NCBI GenBank assembly: GCA_049515135.1
Contig: JBEKUJ010000005.1
Coordinates: 1 to 64,000 of the forward strand
Origin: Fen-1364 sp049515135
GTDB lineage: Bacteria; Spirochaetota; Spirochaetia; SZUA-6; Fen-1364
Reading direction: 5' to 3'
DNA length: 64,000 nt
The stretch's first letter is position 1; the number at the start of each line of letters is the position of its first letter. Below, in pieces: positions 8,065-14,869 of this stretch. A model generated the notes under the pieces. The model was not told where the DNA came from. It was given only the letters and a program-made list of their open reading frames with translations, and ran no database searches. Made by a program: the position numbers and the translations under genes.

Positions 8065-8382
8065 ATGGCGGAGAGCGGGTTCGATGCCGGCGTGGGGGCC
8101 GCGCTCGGAATGATCGAGACAAGAGGCTTTGCGGCGATGGTAGAGGCTGCGGATGCCATGGTGAAAGCGGCGAAGGTGGACCTTGTCGGGTATGAGAAGA
8201 TCGGCGGCGGCTACGTGACGGCAATCGTACGGGGAGATGTGGCGGCTTGCCGGGCGGCGGTTGAGGCTGGCAGCAGGGCAGCGGAGAAAGTCGGAGAGAT
8301 CGTGTCCACGCATGTCATCCCGCGGCCGCACGCATCGGTGGACGGGGCGCTGCCCATAGGGCGGCCGGAAAGAAAGGGGTGA
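8065..8382 (+). CDS. BMC-H shell protein (hexamer), copy 1
   Basis: This 105-residue protein is a single Pfam-BMC domain of the PduA/CcmK type. Hallmarks are ALGMIETRGFAAMVEAADAMVKAA, then VDLVGYEKIGGGYVTAIVRG, where the pore loop KIGGG is visible, then DVAACRAAVEAG. Six copies form a flat hexagonal tile of the microcompartment facet. It is the first gene of the operon and four bases ahead of the BMC-T gene. A second BMC-H at 9037 is almost identical over the domain. The two differ mostly at the ends: this copy starts MAESGFDAGVG and ends DGALPIGRPERKG. Confidence 0.95.
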   Translation: MAESGFDAGVGAALGMIETRGFAAMVEAADAMVKAAKVDLVGYEKIGGGYVTAIVRGDVAACRAAVEAGSRAAEKVGEIVSTHVIPRPHASVDGALPIGRPERKG

Positions 8383-8385
8383 GCA

Positions 8386-9027
8386 ATGGCGGTGGATCTG
8401 AGGACCTACGTGTTCCTGGACTCCCTGCAGCTTCAGAACGCCTCCTTCATAGCAACGGTCTCGAAGGGCTACTACCCAGTGGGGATGCAGGCCTGCTGCG
8501 TTGTGGAGATAGCCCCAGGGATTGAGATCAACCGGCTGACGGATATCGCGCTGAAAGCCACCAACGTGACTCCCGGACTGCAGATCGTGGAGCGGGCGTA
8601 CGGGCTCCTGGAGGTGCATTCCGACAGCCAGGGGGACGCGCGGATGGCGGGCGAGGCGGTTCTTCGGGAGCTGAAAAAGACCGAGGCCGACCGTCTGAAA
8701 CCCCGTGTCCTGACCAGTCAGCTCATCAAGAACATCTCGGACCATCACGCTCAGCTCATCAACAAAGTGAGGCACGGAAACATGGTGCTGCGGGGAGATA
8801 CGCTGTACGTGCTGGAAGTTGAGCCCGCGGGGTACGCGTACTACGCGGCAAATGAAGCTGAGAAGACGGCGAAAGTGAACATCATCGAGGTTGTCGGCTT
8901 CGGGGCTTTCGGCCGCGTCTACATTGCCGGGGAAGAGGCGGAGGTGATCGAGGCGCGCAAGGCGGTGGAGACGAGGCTGGGGGGCTTGAACGGTCGGGAG
9001 ATTGCGGCAGGGGCGGCGCGAATCTAG
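8386..9027 (+). CDS. BMC-T shell protein (tandem-domain trimer, CcmP-like)
   Basis: The 213-residue protein holds two fused BMC folds. The first (about residues 8-100) has SFIATVSKGYYPVGMQACCVVEIAPGIEINRLTD. The second (about 105-205) has SDHHAQLINKVRHGNMVLRGDTLYVLEVEPAGYAYYAANEAEK. This is the subgroup whose trimers can stack face to face and carry a large, gated central pore (CcmP-like), thought to pass bulky substrates or cofactors. It sits between the two BMC-H genes, so the shell has hexamers and pseudohexamers. Assignment to the stacking subgroup is from sequence resemblance. Confidence 0.9.
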   Translation: MAVDLRTYVFLDSLQLQNASFIATVSKGYYPVGMQACCVVEIAPGIEINRLTDIALKATNVTPGLQIVERAYGLLEVHSDSQGDARMAGEAVLRELKKTEADRLKPRVLTSQLIKNISDHHAQLINKVRHGNMVLRGDTLYVLEVEPAGYAYYAANEAEKTAKVNIIEVVGFGAFGRVYIAGEEAEVIEARKAVETRLGGLNGREIAAGAARI

Positions 9028-9036
9028 GAGGCAAAG

Positions 9037-9348
9037 ATGGCAGACAACAGCTTTGACGCTTTGGGCATGATCGAGACCCGGGGCTTTGCGGCAATGGTGG
9101 AGGCCGCGGATGCAATGGTGAAGGCGGCAAAGGTCGATTTTGTGGGCTACGAGAAGATCGGCGGCGGGTACGTGACCGCCATTGTCCGCGGCGACGTGGC
9201 CGCCTGCCGGGCCGCGGTGGAGGCGGGGAGCAGGGCGGCGGAAAAGGTGGGGGAGATCGTGTCCACCCATGTCATTCCGCGGCCGCATGAGAGCGTGGAC
9301 CTGGCGCTGCCTCTGGGACGGAAGCCAGCGGCAACGGACAGGAAATAG
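9037..9348 (+). CDS. BMC-H shell protein (hexamer), copy 2
   Basis: This 103-residue paralogue of the protein at 8065 shares the block from LGMIETRGFAAMVEAADA through GEIVSTHVIPRPH almost residue for residue; a clear difference is phenylalanine for leucine in VDFVGYEKIGGG. The DNA of the two copies differs at many third positions, so this is an old duplication kept under strong protein constraint rather than a fresh copy. The C-terminal tails differ (ESVDLALPLGRKPAATDRK here). GGAGGCAAAG precedes the ATG. The two tiles could mix in one hexamer or differ only at the tail-bearing face. Confidence 0.95.
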   Translation: MADNSFDALGMIETRGFAAMVEAADAMVKAAKVDFVGYEKIGGGYVTAIVRGDVAACRAAVEAGSRAAEKVGEIVSTHVIPRPHESVDLALPLGRKPAATDRK

Positions 9349-9371
9349 CGCACGCGGATCGGAGCCGGGTC

Positions 9372-9677
9372 ATGGTGCTTGCGCGGGTCAAGGGCACGGT
9401 GGTCTCCACGCACAAGCCCTCCACGATGGAGGGCATGAAGTTCCTGCTGCTTGAGAAGGTTGACGCGGTCACGCTCTCCGGCAAGGGGGAGTTCGTGGTC
9501 GGGATCGACGGCGTTGGGGCGAATGTGGGGGAGATCGTCTTCTATGTAACGGGGTCCAGCGCGCGCATGACGGAGGTGACCAAGGGCAAGCCCTCGGACG
9601 CAACCATCATTGCCATCGTGGACTCCATCGAGAAGGACGGGACGCTCACCTACCAGAAGTCGGGGTCGGCGGAATGA
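9372..9677 (+). CDS. BMC-P shell vertex protein (EutN/CcmL family), copy 1
   Basis: The 101-residue protein begins VLARVKGTVVSTHKPSTMEG, the conserved opening of the pentameric vertex family, and continues with KFLLLEKVD, VGIDGVGANVGEIVFYVTGSSAR and DATIIAIVDSI. Pentamers cap the twelve vertices of the shell. It is the first of four such genes in the operon and the one closest to the archetype, with the short GSSAR loop. The next pentamer gene begins 22 bases after its stop. Confidence 0.93.
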   Translation: MVLARVKGTVVSTHKPSTMEGMKFLLLEKVDAVTLSGKGEFVVGIDGVGANVGEIVFYVTGSSARMTEVTKGKPSDATIIAIVDSIEKDGTLTYQKSGSAE

Positions 9678-9699
9678 CAGTGGAACCGGGGGCCGAAGG

Positions 9700-9990
9700 A
9701 TGACCATCGCGCGGGTGCGCGGCACAGTGACAGCCACCCGGAGAGTGGACGCCATCGAAGGGGCGAAGTGGCTCCTTGTGGAGGAGTGCACGCAGCGGGG
9801 CGAGGGGAAGGGGGAGTACCTCGTTGGCCTGGACATGGTGGGAGCCGAGCGGGGGCAGCTGGTTCTCCTGACGCAGGGCAGCAGCTGCCGCTGGACCCGC
9901 CGCACCGATGACCGACCCATGGATACGCTGGTGGTGGCCATTGTGGATTCCATCCACGGTGGAAACGACCCCTTGTACAGGGCACCGTAG
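9700..9990 (+). CDS. BMC-P shell vertex protein, copy 2
   Basis: I place the start at the ATG at 9700, which gives 96 residues opening MTIARVRGTVTATRRVDAIEG as in the other vertex proteins; an upstream in-frame ATG at 9610 lies inside the preceding gene. The fold markers are WLLVEECTQ, LVGLDMVGAERGQLVLLTQGSSCRW and TLVVAIVDSI. The surface loop is more basic (CRWTRRTDDRPMD) than in copy 1. It lies directly before the aldehyde dehydrogenase gene. Confidence 0.92.
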   Translation: MTIARVRGTVTATRRVDAIEGAKWLLVEECTQRGEGKGEYLVGLDMVGAERGQLVLLTQGSSCRWTRRTDDRPMDTLVVAIVDSIHGGNDPLYRAP

Positions 9991-10014
9991 CGCAGGGGCA
10001 AAGGGCAGGGAGAT

Positions 10015-11466
10015 ATGGCACTCGAGGACGACATTCGCCAGATCGTGGAGCAGGTTCTCAACAGCCACGACGTGGCAACGCTTCTGGCCGTCGCTCAGGG
10101 CGGAGGTCAGGCGGCGGGGCAGGGGACCGCCGGCGCGCTGGGCCGGGGGATCTTCGGCGACATAGATTCAGCGGTGGTGGCTGCCTCTGTTGCCCAGCGC
10201 CAGCTGGCAGGGCTTCCGCTGGACACCAGGAGGCGGATCATCGGGGCCATGAGGGCCACGGTGCTGGAAGCAAATGAATCCCTCTCCCGGGAGGCTGTCA
10301 CCGAGACTGGCCTGGGAAACGTCCGGGACAAGAAGACCAAGAACAGCCTGGCGGCCCGCAAGACCCCCGGGGTGGAGGACGTGGAGCCGACCGCGTACTC
10401 CGACGAGCACGGCCTGACCATCATGGAACGGGCCCCGTACGGCGTGATTGGGGCCATTACTCCTGTGACCAATCCGCTTGCAACCATCACGTCGAACTCC
10501 ATTGGGATGATTGCTGCGGGCAACGCTGTGGTGTTCAACGTCCATCCCGGCGCACGGAGGGTCAGCTGCCGTCTGGTCGGAATGCTGAATGACGCCATCA
10601 CGCGGGAGGGCGGGCCGCAGAACCTCCTGTGCGCAATGGCCTCACCGACCATCGAGAGCGCCGGGGAGCTGATGAAGCACAAGGGAGTGGCGCTTCTGGT
10701 CGTCACAGGCGGACCCGGGGTTGTGAAAGCTGCCATGGCAAGCGGCAAGAAGGCCATTTGCGCGGGCCCGGGGAATCCACCGGTTGTCGTGGACGCCACG
10801 GCGGACCTGGCGAAAGCGGCCCGGGACATCGTGGCGGGCGCAGGGTTCGACAACAACGTTGTCTGCACTGATGAGAAGGAGATACTTGCCGTTGAGAGCA
10901 TTGCGGACCGCCTGAAGGCGGAGATGCGGGCAAGCGGCGCATTCGAGCTGACAGGAGCGCAGGTGGACGCCGTGACCCGCGCTGCCCTGCCCCAGGCCGC
11001 CGGCCCCGGGAAGGCCAGCGCTCCGAACAAGGACCTCGTCGGCAAGGACCCTGTCGTGATCGCGCGGGCGGCGGGAATCGACGTTCCTGCTGAGACGCGG
11101 ATTCTGCTGATGGACGTTGCGGCGGATCATCCGATGGTATGGAGCGAGCAGTTGATGCCCGTGATCCCCCTTGTGCGGATGCGGAGCGTGGATGAGGCCA
11201 TCGAGTTTGCCGTGCGCGTGGAGCATGGGTTTCGGCACACGGCGAGCATCCACTCTCATGACATCGAGAAGCTGTCCAGCATGGCGAAAGTGATGAACTG
11301 CTCCCTGTTCGTCAAGAACGGGCCCAACTTTGCCGGGCTCGGGGAGGGGGGCTCCGGGTACGCCTCGTTCACCATCGCCAGCCCCACCGGGGAGGGCATG
11401 ACACGGGCGCGCACATTCACACGGGAGCGCCGCTGCACCCTGGTGGATTACTTCAGGATCATATGA
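10015..11466 (+). CDS. CoA-acylating aldehyde dehydrogenase with encapsulation peptide (PduP/EutE type)
   Basis: This 483-residue enzyme should oxidise an aldehyde, probably acetaldehyde, to acyl-CoA with NAD+. The first 18 or so residues (MALEDDIRQIVEQVLNSH) form an amphipathic helix followed by a Gly/Ala/Gln linker, the usual layout of a microcompartment targeting peptide. The catalytic domain shows APYGVIGAITPVTNPLATI, FNVHPGARR, VTGGPGVVKAAMASGKKAI, and the catalytic Cys284 in DNNVVCTDEKE. No alcohol dehydrogenase domain is fused. It lies between pairs of vertex genes and overlaps the next gene by four bases (ATGA). The substrate is inferred from DeoC in the same operon. Confidence 0.92.
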   Translation: MALEDDIRQIVEQVLNSHDVATLLAVAQGGGQAAGQGTAGALGRGIFGDIDSAVVAASVAQRQLAGLPLDTRRRIIGAMRATVLEANESLSREAVTETGLGNVRDKKTKNSLAARKTPGVEDVEPTAYSDEHGLTIMERAPYGVIGAITPVTNPLATITSNSIGMIAAGNAVVFNVHPGARRVSCRLVGMLNDAITREGGPQNLLCAMASPTIESAGELMKHKGVALLVVTGGPGVVKAAMASGKKAICAGPGNPPVVVDATADLAKAARDIVAGAGFDNNVVCTDEKEILAVESIADRLKAEMRASGAFELTGAQVDAVTRAALPQAAGPGKASAPNKDLVGKDPVVIARAAGIDVPAETRILLMDVAADHPMVWSEQLMPVIPLVRMRSVDEAIEFAVRVEHGFRHTASIHSHDIEKLSSMAKVMNCSLFVKNGPNFAGLGEGGSGYASFTIASPTGEGMTRARTFTRERRCTLVDYFRII

Positions 11467-11759
11467 AGCTTGGACTCGTCATCGGGACAGTGGTGAGCAC
11501 GCAGAAGCTGGAGAGCCTGGAAGGGCTCAAGCTTCTCCTTGTCCAGCCCCTGGATGAGAAAGGCAAGGAGGCGGGCGCGGCGCTGGTGGCCTTCGATGTT
11601 GCGCGGGCCGGAGAAGGGGACCTTGTCTTCTTTGAAGCGGGCAAGGAAGCGGCGCAGGCCAATCCCAACGGATGGTTCAACCCGGCGGATGCGGCCATCA
11701 TCGGAATTGTGGACGCCGTCAATGTCGGGGAGAGCCCCCGGAAGGCAGGCCGTCGGTGA
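11463..11759 (+). CDS. BMC-P shell vertex protein, copy 3
   Basis: The 98-residue protein opens MKLGLVIGTVVSTQKLESLEG and continues KLLLVQPLD, LVAFDVARAGEGDLVFFEAG and DAAIIGIVDAVNV, all family hallmarks. It has an insertion between the last strands (KEAAQANPNGWFNPA) compared with copy 1. Its ATG overlaps the stop of the aldehyde dehydrogenase (ATGA), and its stop overlaps the GTG of copy 4, so translation is probably coupled. Confidence 0.92.
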   Translation: MKLGLVIGTVVSTQKLESLEGLKLLLVQPLDEKGKEAGAALVAFDVARAGEGDLVFFEAGKEAAQANPNGWFNPADAAIIGIVDAVNVGESPRKAGRR

Positions 11760-12037
11760 TCATTGCCCGCGTGGTGGGCAACGTGGTGTCCACGGAAAAG
11801 CATCCCCAGTATCGCGGGTACAAGATCCTGGTGGTCCAGCCGATTGATCCCCGCGGGGAACCGAAGGGGAAGTCGTTCCTGGCGCTGGACGGAGTGCAGG
11901 CCGGAGTCGGCGACCGGGTGCTGGTTGTGGATGAAGGCGGCTCTGCGCGCTCCGTGCTTGGGGACGAAGGAGCAGTGACTGTGCGCACCGTGGCGTGCGG
12001 GATCGTGGACCGGATCGACATCGAGGACGAGGCATGA
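11756..12037 (+). CDS. BMC-P shell vertex protein, copy 4
   Basis: Translation most likely starts at the GTG at 11756, overlapping the previous stop as GTGA; this gives 93 residues opening VIIARVVGNVVSTEKHPQYRG, in register with the other vertex proteins. It continues KILVVQPIDP, FLALDGVQAGVGDRVLVVDEG and VRTVACGIVDRIDIEDE. A longer frame reaching back to 11672 only reads through copy 3. The stop overlaps the ATG of the rpiB-like gene (ATGA). Confidence 0.9.
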   Translation: MIIARVVGNVVSTEKHPQYRGYKILVVQPIDPRGEPKGKSFLALDGVQAGVGDRVLVVDEGGSARSVLGDEGAVTVRTVACGIVDRIDIEDEA

Positions 12038-12507
12038 GCGAAACCGACAACGTCCGCAGCGTCGCAATCGGCAGCGACCACGGTGCGTACACCCAGAAGG
12101 AGATGCTGCGCCGTTACCTTGAGGAGCTAGGCTACCGCGTGGTGGACATCGGGTGCTTCGGCGCGGACAAGGTTGACTACCCCGACATAGCGGCGGCGGT
12201 GTGCCGCAGAGTGGTGAGCGGAGAGTGCGAGCGGGGGATCGTGCTGGACGGGGCGGGGATCGGCAGCTGCATGGCGGCGAACAAGGTACGAGGGATACGG
12301 GCGGCAATGTGCTACGACATCCGCACGGTGATCAACAGCAGGGAGCACAACAACGCAAATGTGCTCAGCCTGGGCGGGCCGCTGCATGATGCGGGGCAGC
12401 TGTGCGAGATGGCGAAGGTGTGGCTTTCCACGAGGTTTGGCGGCGGACGTCATATCGTGCGGATAAACAAGATCATGGCACTGGAGCGGGGAGGCTTGGC
12501 TGGATAA
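12034..12507 (+). CDS. rpiB: RpiB/LacAB-family sugar-phosphate isomerase of the microcompartment
   Basis: The 157-residue protein has the RpiB fold: VAIGSDHGAYTQKEMLRRYLEELGY, DYPDIAAAVCRRV, GAGIGSCMAANKVRGIRAA and the substrate-phosphate segment SREHNNANVLSLGG. RpiB interconverts ribose and ribulose 5-phosphates. The catalytic position normally written CGTG reads DGAG here, with Asp72 in place of the usual cysteine, and a cysteine appears two residues past GIG. The active site may therefore use a carboxylate, or act on another sugar phosphate. No encapsulation helix is obvious at the N-terminus. Start ATG overlaps the upstream stop; its own stop overlaps the deoC start (TAATG). Confidence 0.88.
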   Translation: MSETDNVRSVAIGSDHGAYTQKEMLRRYLEELGYRVVDIGCFGADKVDYPDIAAAVCRRVVSGECERGIVLDGAGIGSCMAANKVRGIRAAMCYDIRTVINSREHNNANVLSLGGPLHDAGQLCEMAKVWLSTRFGGGRHIVRINKIMALERGGLAG

Positions 12508-13286
12508 TGGACCAGAACCAGTTGATCGACAGGATTGTTGCCGAGGTGGTGTCTCGACTTCGCGCGTCTCAGGGCGCCGCGTCGTCAGCCTCGGGAGGAA
12601 GCGCAGATGCGCTCCAACCAGCGGACCTTGCCCGCTACATCGACCATACGCTGCTCAAGCCGGAAGCCACGGAGGCGCAGATCGATACACTCTGTGAAGA
12701 GGCCGCGCAGAACCACTTCTATTCCGTGTGCGTGAACTCCAACTGGACCGAGCGCTGCGCCCGAAAGCTCGGCGGCGCGGGAGTGAAGGTGTGCGCGGTG
12801 GTCGGCTTCCCTCTTGGCGCCATGGAGAGCCGCGCGAAGGCTTTTGAAGCGCGGACCGCGGTTTCAAACGGCGCGGCAGAGATCGACATGGTGATGAACG
12901 TGGGGGCCATGAAGGCCAAAGATGCGAAGACCGTGCGGGAGGACATGCTGGCCGTGCGCAGGGCGTGCCGGACCGGCATCGTGCTCAAGGTGATCATAGA
13001 GGCATGTCTGCTGAGCGATGAGGAGAAGGTGCTTGCGTGCCAGATCGCCAGGGACATAGGGGCGGACTTCGTGAAGACCTCCACCGGCTTCAACAAGGGA
13101 GGCGCCACGGTGGCCGACGTTGCGCTCATGAGACGGACCGTGGGCCCGAAGATGGGCGTCAAGGCTGCCGGTGGAGTCAAGAGCTTCGAAGATGCCGTCC
13201 AGATGATACGGGCCGGGGCAACCAGGATCGGCACAAGCTCCGGAGTGCTGCTGGTGAGCGGCCAGAAGGCCACCGGAGCCTACTAG
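12507..13286 (+). CDS. deoC: Deoxyribose-phosphate aldolase with encapsulation peptide
   Basis: DeoC splits 2-deoxyribose 5-phosphate into glyceraldehyde 3-phosphate and acetaldehyde. The 259-residue protein has the family motifs YIDHTLLKPEAT, CVNSNW, VVGFPLGA, EIDMVMNVGAM and VIIEACLL. The Schiff-base lysine is Lys190 in DFVKTSTGF and the second lysine is Lys219 in GVKAAGGVK. The first 22 residues (MDQNQLIDRIVAEVVSRLRA) are an amphipathic helix absent from ordinary DeoC, joined by a Ser/Ala/Gly linker. That is a microcompartment targeting layout like the one on the aldehyde dehydrogenase. It is the last gene of the operon and makes it a sugar-phosphate-utilising BMC locus. Confidence 0.95.
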   Translation: MDQNQLIDRIVAEVVSRLRASQGAASSASGGSADALQPADLARYIDHTLLKPEATEAQIDTLCEEAAQNHFYSVCVNSNWTERCARKLGGAGVKVCAVVGFPLGAMESRAKAFEARTAVSNGAAEIDMVMNVGAMKAKDAKTVREDMLAVRRACRTGIVLKVIIEACLLSDEEKVLACQIARDIGADFVKTSTGFNKGGATVADVALMRRTVGPKMGVKAAGGVKSFEDAVQMIRAGATRIGTSSGVLLVSGQKATGAY

Positions 13287-13320
13287 CCCGGACCGCGCGC
13301 AGCGCGGTATCCTAAGGGCT
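13287..13320. repeat. Dispersed hairpin repeat, short copy
   Basis: CCCGGACCGCGC then GCA then GCGCGGTATCC follows directly on the deoC stop. ACCGCGC (13292-13298) pairs with GCGCGGT (13302-13308) around a 3-base loop. The same outer sequences occur at 28698 and, with compensating changes, at 58052. It lies between the convergent deoC and malQ genes and could also serve as a two-way terminator. Confidence 0.65.
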
Positions 13321-14869
13321 ACTGAACCCTTCCGTACAGCCGGCCCAGATCCAGCAGCCTCCCGGCCTTTTCCTCCGTCAGGGATCTCTCGTCGAACCGC
13401 CATGTCCAGTTCTTCCCTCCCGAGGTCCCGGGGGTGTTCAACCGCGCCTCTTCTCCCAGGCCCAGCACGTCTTGCAGGGGGAACAGGGCAAACCTGCAGA
13501 CCGAGGCGAGCGCCATGCGGATGAAGCTCCACTCGATCTGCGGCTCCTGGAACCCGAGGTAACGAGCCAGGTAATCGCGCTCCTGCGCCGTGCGGTGAGA
13601 GTACCATCCCCTGGTCGTGTCGTTGTCGTGAGTTCCGGTGTAGACAACAGAATCCGGGGTGTGATTGTGGGGAAGGAAACGGTTGCCGGCTGAAAGCGAG
13701 CCCGATTCCACCGAGTCGAATGCGAACTGAAGCACCCGCATGCCGGGGAACCCAAGACGCCCGCGGAGCTCCTCTACGCGGGGCGTGATCACCCCGAGAT
13801 CCTCCGCAATAAGCGGCAGCTCCCCGAGCTGCTCCAGGAGCGCCTGGAAAAGAGCCAAGCCGGGGGCCTTGACCCATGCGCCGTTCTCCGCCGTGCTCTC
13901 TCCTGCCGGCACGGTCCAGCTTGCCTCGAACCCGCGAAAGTGATCGATGCGGATGAAATCGAAGAGCTTCCGGGCTGCGCGGATCCGCTCGACCCAGAAC
14001 CGGTACCCCTGACGCTCCAGGGCGTCCCAGTCGTACAGTGGGTTGCCCCAGAGCTGCCCGGTCCTGGAAAAGTAATCAGGCGGGACCCCTGATACGACGG
14101 TTGGCCGGCCGTTGGCGTCCAGCAGGAAAAGCTCGCGGTTGACCCAGACATCCGCGCTGTCTGGCGCGGCGAAGATGGGAAGATCACCGATTATCCGCAC
14201 GCCCTGCCGGGCCGCCTCTGCGCGAAGAACGCCCCACTGCTCGAAGAAGAAGAACTGGATGACCTTTTCTATCAGGATTTCCGCTGCCAGCTCCTGCCGC
14301 CACCGCCGCAGTGCGGAAGGCTCCCGCAGGGCAATGTCGCGATCCCAGATGGTGTTCCATGCCCCGCCCGGCTGGCCCCGACGCCCGGCCCGCGAAGCAA
14401 ACTCCCGCTTGAGGGCCATGAAGAGGCAGTAGTCTTCCAGCCACCCCGCCTCCGCGGACTGAAAGGCGGCAAAGCGCTCCTGCCGCCCGGCTCCTGGCAG
14501 CTCGAGAAACCGGGCTGCCGCCGTTCGCAGGAGAGGGACCTTCCACGTGATGACCGCGCCGTAATCCACACGCTCTGCGGGAAACGCAGGAGGATTGCGG
14601 AGATCCTCATCCTGCAACAGCCCCCAGCCTGCCAGAGCCTCAAGGCTGACCAGGAGAGGGTTCCCCGCAAAGGAAGAGAAGCACGCGTACGGAGAGTCCC
14701 CGAACCCCGTGGGTCCCACGGGGAGCACCTGCCACAGCGATTGCCCTACCTGTGAAAGAAAGCGAAGGAAACGATGGGCAGACGAGCCGATGTCTCCGAT
14801 CCCGTGCGGCCCGGGGAGGCTGGAGGGGTGCAGAATGATGCCGCTTGCCCGCGGAAGAGAGGCGATCAT
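13319..14869 (-). CDS. malQ: 4-alpha-glucanotransferase (amylomaltase)
   Basis: MalQ (GH77) transfers maltosyl and longer glucans between chains in maltodextrin use. The 516-residue protein shows SGIILHPSSLPGPHGIGDIG, SLWQVLPVGPTGFGDSPYACFSSFAGNP, the nucleophile region IRIDHFRGFEASW, the acid/base LIAEDLGVI, and YTGTHDNDTTRGW. Length is normal for the family. Its start overlaps the stop of the LacI-type gene upstream by four bases (ATGA), so the two form one minus-strand operon. The divergent sugar ABC operon suggests that maltodextrins are the imported sugar. Confidence 0.95.
   Translation of the reverse strand: MIASLPRASGIILHPSSLPGPHGIGDIGSSAHRFLRFLSQVGQSLWQVLPVGPTGFGDSPYACFSSFAGNPLLVSLEALAGWGLLQDEDLRNPPAFPAERVDYGAVITWKVPLLRTAAARFLELPGAGRQERFAAFQSAEAGWLEDYCLFMALKREFASRAGRRGQPGGAWNTIWDRDIALREPSALRRWRQELAAEILIEKVIQFFFFEQWGVLRAEAARQGVRIIGDLPIFAAPDSADVWVNRELFLLDANGRPTVVSGVPPDYFSRTGQLWGNPLYDWDALERQGYRFWVERIRAARKLFDFIRIDHFRGFEASWTVPAGESTAENGAWVKAPGLALFQALLEQLGELPLIAEDLGVITPRVEELRGRLGFPGMRVLQFAFDSVESGSLSAGNRFLPHNHTPDSVVYTGTHDNDTTRGWYSHRTAQERDYLARYLGFQEPQIEWSFIRMALASVCRFALFPLQDVLGLGEEARLNTPGTSGGKNWTWRFDERSLTEEKAGRLLDLGRLYGRVQ

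Noticed and set aside
8065..9348. The two BMC-H copies as an assembly duplication
   Set aside because: Their DNA differs at many third positions and the tails differ, so they are genuine paralogues.
9610..9699. Upstream start for vertex protein copy 2
   Set aside because: It lies inside copy 1. Alignment with the other three vertex proteins places the start at 9700.
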